From: Actinomadura meyerae
GTDB taxonomy: Bacteria > Actinomycetota > Actinomycetes > Streptosporangiales > Streptosporangiaceae
Direction: 5' to 3'
Assembly: GCF_900188445.1 (NCBI RefSeq)
Contig: NZ_FZOR01000009.1
Coordinates: 62,001-126,000, forward strand
DNA length: 64,000 nt
In this document: positions 57,978-64,000 of the stretch, in pieces
Layout: every line of letters starts with the position of its first letter
Numbering within the stretch: the stretch's first letter is position 1
Notes under the pieces: model-generated
Database searches by the model: none
The model's input: the letters and a program-made list of their open reading frames with translations, nothing else
Told to the model about the DNA's origin: nothing
Position numbers and translations under genes: made by a program

Positions 57978-59195
57978 TCAGGGCACCGGCGGGCCGGAGT
58001 AGACGGCGCGGGGCCGCAGCGGCACCCGCCGCGCGTACTCCTCCAGGGCGTGCGCGAGCCACCCGGCGGTCCGCGCGACGGCGAAGAGCGCCTCCCCGGC
58101 ACCCGGGACGAGGCCCGCGACCGCGCCCAGCGCCGCCAGCGCGAAGTCGACGTTGGGCGCGGGCAGGCGGCGCCGCTCGGCCTCGGTGAGGACGGCGGTG
58201 GCGGCGGCGAGCCGTTCGTGGTCCGGCGCGGCGGCCGTGAGCAGCTCCATCAGGCGGGCGGCGCGGGCGTCGCCGGACTTGTAGACGCCGTGCCCGAAGC
58301 CGGGGATGCGCTCGCCGCCGCGCAGCCGCTCCCCCAGCACCCGGGACGCGGACGCCGGGTCGGTGACCTCCGCGAGGAGCCGCTCCGCCCCGTAGGACGC
58401 GCCGCCGTGCAGCGGTCCGCTCAGCACGCCGAGCCCGGACGCGACGACCGCGTAGGGGTCGGCGCGCACGGACGCCGCGACCCGGGCGGCGACCGTGGAC
58501 GCGGCCAGCTCGTGGTCGGCCAGCAGGACCATGGCGCCCTCGAACGCGCGCAGCAGGCCGTCCGGCTCGGGCGGGTGCGGGCACAGCCGGCTCCAGAGCC
58601 GCTCGGCGAGCCGCCCTTCCGCCGCGGTGCCGCCGGCGGGCGGGAGCGCCTCGACGAGGCCCGCGACCAGCGACCGCCCGGTGCCGATGACGCCCTCGGG
58701 GTCGAGATGGTGCCGCAGCGGGTCGGTGGCGGCGAGCGCCACCGCGATCAGCTGGAGGCGGTCGAGCGGGAGGATGCCGGCGGGCAGCCCGGACTGGGCG
58801 GCGACGGCCGCCGCGACGCCGTCCGGCCGGGTCTCCCACGTGCCGGGATCGCCGCCGTCGTCGCCCGTCCAGAGCCACGCGGCCACGTCCTCGAACGTCC
58901 GGGACCCCGCCATGCCGAGGACGTCGCGCCCCCGGTAGTAGGGGCGGTCGGCGCCGAGCGCGGTGATCGACGACTCGATGGCCAGCTCCCCCGGGCCGGG
59001 CGGGCGGCGCGGCCTGCCGCGCCGGGCGAGCTCCTCGACCTGCGCGGCGTCGAACAGGCTGCGGCGGCCGTCGGGGGCGTGCCGGCGGCGCAGCACGCCC
59101 CGGCTCACGTACGCGTAGAGCGTGGCGGGCTTCACACCGAGCCGCTCGGCGGCCGCCGCCGCGTCGATCCACCCGCCGACCTGGTCGTCCGTCAC
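57978..59195 (-). CDS. Citrate synthase family protein with N-terminal MerR/excisionase-type HTH
   Basis: 405 residues, GTG start with AAGGGTGG upstream. Residues about 6-60 are a DNA-binding domain (WIDAAAAAERLGVKPATLYAYVSRGVLRRR, then GRRSLFDAAQVEELARR). The rest is citrate synthase with all three catalytic positions: His in LHGGASYGA, His in PGFGHGVYKSG and Asp in PNVDFALAAL. It condenses acetyl-CoA (or propionyl-CoA) with oxaloacetate, or acts as a sensor of these. It is divergent from a homocitrate/isopropylmalate-synthase-like gene across a repeat-rich AT stretch. Confidence 0.88.
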   Translation of the reverse strand: MTDDQVGGWIDAAAAAERLGVKPATLYAYVSRGVLRRRHAPDGRRSLFDAAQVEELARRGRPRRPPGPGELAIESSITALGADRPYYRGRDVLGMAGSRTFEDVAAWLWTGDDGGDPGTWETRPDGVAAAVAAQSGLPAGILPLDRLQLIAVALAATDPLRHHLDPEGVIGTGRSLVAGLVEALPPAGGTAAEGRLAERLWSRLCPHPPEPDGLLRAFEGAMVLLADHELAASTVAARVAASVRADPYAVVASGLGVLSGPLHGGASYGAERLLAEVTDPASASRVLGERLRGGERIPGFGHGVYKSGDARAARLMELLTAAAPDHERLAAATAVLTEAERRRLPAPNVDFALAALGAVAGLVPGAGEALFAVARTAGWLAHALEEYARRVPLRPRAVYSGPPVP

Positions 59196-59212
59196 GCCCG
59201 CCACCCTTCGAC

Positions 59213-59234
59213 ATTGATTTTCATCAATATTGAT
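59213..59234. promoter_or_regulatory. Three ATTGAT/ATCAAT half-sites between divergent synthase genes
   Basis: ATTGAT (59213-59218), ATCAAT (59223-59228) and ATTGAT (59229-59234). The last two form a perfect 12-bp palindrome, the first two an inverted pair with 4-nt spacer. AT-rich island, 18 bp from the citrate synthase start and 30 bp from the other start. Likely operator for both genes, possibly bound by the HTH-citrate synthase itself. Confidence 0.6.
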
Positions 59235-59264
59235 GCATGTGGATTCCAGTGTCAATCTGAGGGC

Positions 59265-60506
59265 ATGCCACAGATTCACTTCCTGGACGTGACCAACCGC
59301 GACGGCGTGCAGACGGCTCGGACCGGGCTGTCCAAGTTCGGCAAGACGATGGTGAACTTCTACCTGGGCCGCCTCGGCGTGGCGCAGTCCGAGATCGGCT
59401 TCCCGTTCCTGTTCCACGAGGCGCCCTACGTGCGGGCGCAGATCGCGCTGGCGGAGGCGGGCGCCTTCGGCGGCCTGCGGCTGTCCGGCTGGTGCCGGGG
59501 CGTCGCGGCGGACGTGGAGAAGGCCGCGGAGGTGCGGGCCGGGGGCACCGGCCTCGCGCACTACAACCTGTCGATCTCGACGTCCGACTACATGATCGCG
59601 AACAAGTTCCGCGGCCGGCTGGACCGGGCCGCGATCATCCGCGAGGCGGCCGCGGCCGTCCGCGCGGCGAAGGCCGCCGGTGCCGAGACGGTCGGGGTCA
59701 ACGCCGAGGACGGCTCCCGCACCGACGACGGCTTCCTCAAGGAGTTCGCGCTGGCCGCCAAGGAGGCCGGCGCCGACCGCGTCCGGTACTGCGACACCAT
59801 CGGCGGCGACACCCCGGACCGGATCCGGGCCCGCTTCGCCGAGCTGGCGTCCGCCGTCGGCATGCCGGTCGAGACCCACTGCCACAACGACCTCGGCCTG
59901 GCCGTGGCCAACTCCGTCAGCGGCGCGCTGGGCGACCTGGAGGCGGGCCAGGACGCCTGGATCAACACGTGCGTCAACGGCATCGGCGAGCGGTCCGGCA
60001 ACGCCGACCTGCTGTCGACCATCCTCGCCTTCCGGCACGGGTTCGGGCTGCGGGAGCGCGGCATCGAGTTCGGCGACCCGATCGACCTGTCCTGGGCGCG
60101 GCGGTTCGCGCTGTGGGCGAGCTACGCGTTCGGCCAGCCGCTCCCCTACAACCAGGTGGGCGTGGGACGCAACGCGTTCGCCCACGAGTCCGGCATCCAC
60201 GCGGACGGCGCGCTCAAGGACCACGGCAACTACGAGCTGTACGACGAGGAGACCCTCGGCCCCTTCCCGGACGACTGGCACACCCGTCCCGGCCGCGTCG
60301 TCCTCACCGGCGAGTACGGCGGCAAGGCCGGGTTCAGGCACGTCATGGACGAACTGGGCATCGAGCCGGTCGAGGAGGACCTCGCGTTCAGGCTCGTCCA
60401 GCTGTGCAACGCCCAGACAGGTCGCCCGCTTACCGACGACGAGCTCCGCCTGATCGCGCGCCACCCGCGCGAACTGTCGCTGCTCTTCCCAGGTCAGCTC
60501 GACTGA
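59265..60506 (+). CDS. Homocitrate/isopropylmalate synthase-like (DRE-TIM) enzyme
   Basis: 413 residues of the HMGL-like TIM-barrel family. The metal/substrate motif is VTNRDGVQTAR (RDGxQ), later HCHNDLGLAVANSVSGA (HxH metal ligands) and NGIGERSGNADL. The ESGIHADGALKDHGNYELYDEETLG tail matches homocitrate/isopropylmalate/citramalate synthases. It should join acetyl-CoA to a 2-oxo acid. No leucine, lysine or nitrogenase genes are nearby, and it lacks a long LeuA regulatory domain. Its pairing with a citrate synthase makes a Re-type citrate or homocitrate synthase reaction possible. Confidence 0.85.
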   Translation: MPQIHFLDVTNRDGVQTARTGLSKFGKTMVNFYLGRLGVAQSEIGFPFLFHEAPYVRAQIALAEAGAFGGLRLSGWCRGVAADVEKAAEVRAGGTGLAHYNLSISTSDYMIANKFRGRLDRAAIIREAAAAVRAAKAAGAETVGVNAEDGSRTDDGFLKEFALAAKEAGADRVRYCDTIGGDTPDRIRARFAELASAVGMPVETHCHNDLGLAVANSVSGALGDLEAGQDAWINTCVNGIGERSGNADLLSTILAFRHGFGLRERGIEFGDPIDLSWARRFALWASYAFGQPLPYNQVGVGRNAFAHESGIHADGALKDHGNYELYDEETLGPFPDDWHTRPGRVVLTGEYGGKAGFRHVMDELGIEPVEEDLAFRLVQLCNAQTGRPLTDDELRLIARHPRELSLLFPGQLD

Positions 60507-60544
60507 CGAGAATTTGTCCGGGCCGGTCTCTATCTTCTCGGGGC

Positions 60545-61936
60545 ATGGCGAGCAGGACGGTGGCGGCCGGGGCCGCGCAGGCGTACACGTACACGAGGCC
60601 CTCGGGCCTGGACGCGGGGCTTCTGGGCCTGTCCACGTCCGGCGGCACCACGAGCAGCGGGCCGCAGGCGCACCCGCACTTCTTCAGCGGCGTGCTCACC
60701 CAGGCGGCCCCGGCGGCGGCGGCGCTCCTCGCCCTGGCCGACGTGGCGCAGACCCGGTACTTCCAGCCTCGCCCGACGTCCTTCCGCGATCCGGTCGTCA
60801 CCTGCAACGGCGACCGGATCCGGATGGAGTCGTTCTCCGCCTGCGGCGGCGTGTACGCCCGGCTGGACGTCCTGGAGCCCGCGCTGGACGGCGAGGTCCA
60901 CGAGCGGGGCACGACGAACGTGGACGTCAACGGCCCCCTGCGGGAGGCCCTCGCGCGCGTGGGCGGCTCCGATCCGCTGCATCTGGCGGTCGGGGCCGAG
61001 GAACTGGCCGTCACCACGCTGGACGGCGCGGTCGTGGAGAAGAAGGTCCCGCTGCCCGACCGCTGGCTCCGGGGGTTCGCCGAAGTGCAGGTCATCACGG
61101 CGGCATTCGACCCGCGCGGCGAGCTGGACGGGCCGGGCGCGGTGCGGTTCCTGCGGAGCCTGCCGCGCGCGACGCGCGAACCGCTGTGGGCCGTGCCCGC
61201 CGGGAGGACGCTGCGGGTCACGTCCCGCCCGGTGCCCGGCGCGGTGTGCCTGGCGGGCCCCGACCGGCTGCGGACGATGCTGCCGCTGCTCCGCTTCGCC
61301 CGTGCCCTGCGCGTCTACGGGCCGCCCGTCGCCCCGGGCGGCGGCCCCGTGTCGAGCGTGTGGGAGCTGGAGCTCCCCGGCATGAGGTACGTCCTGACCC
61401 TGTCGCCGCAGCATTCGCGCGGCTTCTCCGGTGAGGGCGCCGTGCTGGAGGACATCGCGACCGACGAGGCCGCCGGGGACGCCGACCTGCTCGGCGCCCT
61501 GCTGTCCTTCGAGCCGCGCGTCGAACCGCATCTGCTGGCCGAGCGGTCCGGCATCGGCCTCGCCCGGACGAGGGCCGCGCTGACCCAGCTCGGCACGTCC
61601 GGACGGGTCGGCTTCGACGCCGCCGAGGCCGCCTTCTTCCACCGCGAACTCCCCTACGACCCGGCGCGCGTGGCCGGCCTCAACCCGCGGCTGCGGTCGG
61701 CGCGCGCGCTGGTCGAGGACGGCGCCGTGCGGTTCACGCCCGGCGGCACGGCGATCGTGTCGACCGCCGGCGGTGAGCGGGAGGTCCGCTTCGACGGCGA
61801 CCGCGCCGCCTGCACCTGCCCCTGGTGGTTCGACCACCGGGGCGAGCGCGGGCCCTGCAAGCACGTCCTCGCGGCGCGGATCGCCCGCCGCGGGGCCGGA
61901 GAGACGGCGGAGCAGACGGTGGAGGCCGGACGATGA
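60545..61936 (+). CDS. SWIM zinc-finger family protein
   Basis: 463 residues, cytoplasmic. The C-terminal SWIM finger is CTCPWWFDHRGERGPCKH (CxC...CxH; about residues 419-436), a predicted DNA- or protein-binding zinc site. The preceding 400 residues have family-wide features such as the N-terminal AYTYTRPSGLDAGLLGLSTSGGTTSSGP and YFQPRPTSFRDPVVTCNGDRIRMESFSACGGVYARLDV, and a winged-helix-like stretch near 320-350. It overlaps the next gene by 4 bp (ATGA). SWIM proteins of this kind occur with DUF6493 and MoxR/VWA genes in actinomycete clusters of unknown, possibly defensive function. Confidence 0.85.
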   Translation: MASRTVAAGAAQAYTYTRPSGLDAGLLGLSTSGGTTSSGPQAHPHFFSGVLTQAAPAAAALLALADVAQTRYFQPRPTSFRDPVVTCNGDRIRMESFSACGGVYARLDVLEPALDGEVHERGTTNVDVNGPLREALARVGGSDPLHLAVGAEELAVTTLDGAVVEKKVPLPDRWLRGFAEVQVITAAFDPRGELDGPGAVRFLRSLPRATREPLWAVPAGRTLRVTSRPVPGAVCLAGPDRLRTMLPLLRFARALRVYGPPVAPGGGPVSSVWELELPGMRYVLTLSPQHSRGFSGEGAVLEDIATDEAAGDADLLGALLSFEPRVEPHLLAERSGIGLARTRAALTQLGTSGRVGFDAAEAAFFHRELPYDPARVAGLNPRLRSARALVEDGAVRFTPGGTAIVSTAGGEREVRFDGDRAACTCPWWFDHRGERGPCKHVLAARIARRGAGETAEQTVEAGR

Positions 61937-64000
61937 GCACCTGGGCGGAACTGCGGCAGGCGATCCAGGAGGGCGGCCTGGAGGCGACGGCGCGCGCCGT
62001 GACGGCGCTGGACGACACCGAGCGGCGCACCGCCGCCGCCGAGCTTCCCCGGCTGCTGAAGGAGATGCGGGCCGCGACGGAGTACGGGTGGTTCGACGAT
62101 GAGGTGATGCGCCGGCTGCTCATCGCCGGTGCCGGCGCGATCGGCGGCCCGGCCGCGGCGGCGTCCTGGCTGTGCCGCACCGACCTGCGGCTCTGGTGGT
62201 GGGGCGATGACGCCATGCGGCTGCTGGACGAGGTGACGCGGGCCCGCCCCGCGGAGTGGCGCGCCGAGGTCGCGCGCCGGATCGGCGACCGGATGCGGGT
62301 CTTCGACGGGGAGCGGGCACGCTGGGAGGTCGCGGCGGCGCTCGCCAGGTCGGCCGGCGCCCCGCCGCCGGTGTCCGACGGTTTCGTGGTCGGCTGGGTC
62401 GCCGGCCCCGGCCACGCGGAGGACCTCGCCCGCGACCCGTTCCTGGACACGCTCCTCCCGAAGCTGTTCGAGGCGGAAGGGGTCGGCGCCGCCCTCGCCG
62501 ACGACGCGAACCGGGTCCAGTGGGACGCGTCCCGCGAGACCACCTGGGCCGCCGCGCTGGTGGACCTGGCCCGTGCGGGACGGATCGAGCGCCGCCTCCT
62601 CCTCGACGGCTGCGTGAGCCGCTTCCTGCGCGGCGGCACGGCGCATTCCCTGCGCTGGTTCGCCGGGCTCCACGACGCGCTCGAACCCACCGACGAGGAG
62701 ACCGTCGACCGCCTCCGCGACTACGTGCGGCTGCTGCCCACCGCGCCGCCGGTGGTGGCCGACCTCGCGCTGCGGCAGGTGCGCCGCGCCGACGACCTCG
62801 GCCGGCTCGGCGCGGAGCCGTTCACCGAGGCCGCGGACGCGGTGCTGTTCCGCCCCGAGCGCAAGCTCGTCCGGGCCTGCCTGACCTGGCTCGACCGGAC
62901 GGCCCGCAGGCGCGGCCGGGTCGACGCCACGCTGCGCGCCCTCACCGCGCTCTTCCCGTCCGAGGTGATCGACCTGCGCGAGCGCGCCGTCAAGATCGCG
63001 GCCAAGCACGCCGCCCGCGCGGGCGAGGCCGTCCGGGCGGAGGTCCGGGACGCGGCCGGGGTCCTGCCCGCCGGGCCGCGCGCGGCGATCGCGGACGCGT
63101 TCGGCGAGGTCGAGGCCCTCCCGGAACCCGTCTCGCCGGGCCCGCTCCCCTACGTGCCCAGGGCGATGCCCGCGCCCATCGGCTCCCTGGCCGAGCTCGC
63201 CGACGAGTTCGGCACCCTGGTGCGCGCCGAGGAGGAGTGGGCCGCGACGGAGCGGTTCCTGGCGGCGCTCATCGACCACGCCCACCGCGACCCCGGCGGG
63301 ACCAGGGAGGCGCTGTGGAAGGTCGCCGACGACATCGCGCCGTGGATCACCAGGCCGGACGACTACGCGTACATGCGCCGCACCATCGAGGCCAGCTGGG
63401 TCGCCTTCCCGGTGGACACCCTGCTGTTCGGGCGCCGGAAGCGCGCGGCCGGGCTCCGCGCCGCCCTCTCCCTGCGGCGCTCGCGTCCGGGCGCGGCGCC
63501 GTCCGATCCGCCGCTGGCACGGTTCCTGGAGTGGCGGCTGCGCGAGACCGCGTCCTCCGTCGGGACGCGGCCGCTTCTCCTCGCGACCCCGACCGAGGCG
63601 AGCGGGCACATCGACCCGGACGTCCTCGTCGGCCGCCTCGAACGCCTGGAGGAGGCGGGCGCCGAGCCGGGGCGGGCCGACCTCGCTCAGGCGATGCTCC
63701 GCGTCCCGCGCGAGGTCGGCCCCGCGGCCCCGGTTCGGGCGAAGGCGCTGGCGTCCGGGGCGGGCCGGGCCGTCGCGTCCTGGCTCGCCGCAGGCGGCCT
63801 CCCGGACCCGGCCGTCACCTGCGAGATCATCGACCCGCGGAGCGGCACCGGCGGTGACCGGGCATCGCGCCCCCCGGCCCTCATCCGCACTTCGGTGGAC
63901 GTGCCCGGCGACACCGACGCCGACCGCGTGTGCGCCCTGTCCGCGCGGGCCGGGCGCGACGCGGCACCCTGGAACCTCCTTGAGCGGATCGGGCACTGGC
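61933..64000 (+). CDS. DUF6493 family protein (C-terminal part beyond window)
   Basis: About 689 residues visible; the frame is still open at base 64000. ATGA overlap with the SWIM gene. The sequence is a mostly helical, HEAT-like solenoid (AELRQAIQEGGLEATARAVTAL, WRAEVARRIGDRMRVFDGERARWEVAAALARS, RRLLLDGCVSRFLRGG, AHSLRWFAGLHDALEPTDEE) with VGRLERLEEAGAEPGRADLAQAMLRVPR further on, the pattern of DUF6493 proteins found next to SWIM genes. No catalytic motif is visible. Role unknown; coupling implies it works with the SWIM protein. Confidence 0.8.
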   Translation, partial: MSTWAELRQAIQEGGLEATARAVTALDDTERRTAAAELPRLLKEMRAATEYGWFDDEVMRRLLIAGAGAIGGPAAAASWLCRTDLRLWWWGDDAMRLLDEVTRARPAEWRAEVARRIGDRMRVFDGERARWEVAAALARSAGAPPPVSDGFVVGWVAGPGHAEDLARDPFLDTLLPKLFEAEGVGAALADDANRVQWDASRETTWAAALVDLARAGRIERRLLLDGCVSRFLRGGTAHSLRWFAGLHDALEPTDEETVDRLRDYVRLLPTAPPVVADLALRQVRRADDLGRLGAEPFTEAADAVLFRPERKLVRACLTWLDRTARRRGRVDATLRALTALFPSEVIDLRERAVKIAAKHAARAGEAVRAEVRDAAGVLPAGPRAAIADAFGEVEALPEPVSPGPLPYVPRAMPAPIGSLAELADEFGTLVRAEEEWAATERFLAALIDHAHRDPGGTREALWKVADDIAPWITRPDDYAYMRRTIEASWVAFPVDTLLFGRRKRAAGLRAALSLRRSRPGAAPSDPPLARFLEWRLRETASSVGTRPLLLATPTEASGHIDPDVLVGRLERLEEAGAEPGRADLAQAMLRVPREVGPAAPVRAKALASGAGRAVASWLAAGGLPDPAVTCEIIDPRSGTGGDRASRPPALIRTSVDVPGDTDADRVCALSARAGRDAAPWNLLERIGHW

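Noticed and set aside
1..64000. tRNA, rRNA, CRISPR arrays, insertion sequences or prophage
   Set aside because: No cloverleaf-like conserved arms, repeat-spacer arrays, transposase or integrase motifs were seen; the short repeats present are 2-3 copies only.

Overview
The window is about 64 kb of very GC-rich, densely coding DNA with many GTG starts, ATGA/GTGA gene overlaps and almost no spacer. That style, together with F420-type enzymes, CebR-like, HspR-like and PucR control, STPK and SWIM/DUF6493 genes, points to a filamentous actinomycete. A Thermomonosporaceae/Streptosporangiales member such as Actinomadura is my guess, inferred from style and gene content only. No tRNA, rRNA, CRISPR array, phage or insertion sequence was recognised, and the stretch reads as ordinary chromosome.

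Layout. 0-5.3 kb: a truncated secreted GH12 endoglucanase under a CebR-type box, an amidohydrolase, an antigen-85-like esterase whose nucleophile serine is alanine, a diacylglycerol-kinase-like enzyme, a PadR regulator and an aldo/keto reductase. 5.3-10.4 kb: a LuxR-type regulator facing a three-gene coupled operon of two DUF4132 proteins and a small protein ending in Gly-Gly that looks like a MoaD/ThiS/ubiquitin-type beta-grasp protein. 10.5-16.7 kb: a Baeyer-Villiger-type monooxygenase with an SDR, a DMT transporter, a secreted trypsin with unusual features, a sugar-nucleotide epimerase, a GroES-like protein and a COG2345 (SufR-like) regulator. 16.8-20 kb: a copper operon (two-domain multicopper oxidase, three-domain NirK nitrite reductase, 4-TM protein). 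20-27.7 kb: a secreted beta-propeller facing a MarR regulator, a bacterial PH protein, SbcD-SbcC, and a split RibD pair. 27.8-29.3 kb: an aldehyde dehydrogenase behind a perfect palindrome.

29.4-40 kb is the most unusual block. Four overlapping genes end in an SMC-type ATPase with three small winged-helix/kleisin-like partners, which is condensin/MukBEF/Wadjet-like but has no JetD nuclease. A giant HEAT-repeat protein and a membrane serine/threonine kinase follow. 40-44.9 kb: a GPH/MFS transporter, an SDR-FMO pair and a divergent PucR regulator. 44.9-50.7 kb: a myo-inositol cluster (iolG-iolC-iolB) followed by a complete sugar ABC transporter, with LacI-type boxes. 50.9-56 kb: an SDR fused to an F420-dependent reductase domain, a VanZ-like protein, and lon protease behind a HAIR (HspR) element, then a 0.8-kb region without a convincing gene. 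56-60.5 kb: a MarR-GNAT fusion with its own operator, two small membrane proteins, and an HTH-citrate synthase divergent from a homocitrate/isopropylmalate-synthase-like enzyme. 60.5-64 kb: a SWIM zinc-finger gene coupled to a DUF6493 gene that runs off the end.

The strongest candidates for undescribed systems are the SMC operon with its possible HEAT partner, the DUF4132-DUF4132-GlyGly operon, and the SWIM-DUF6493 pair at the edge.
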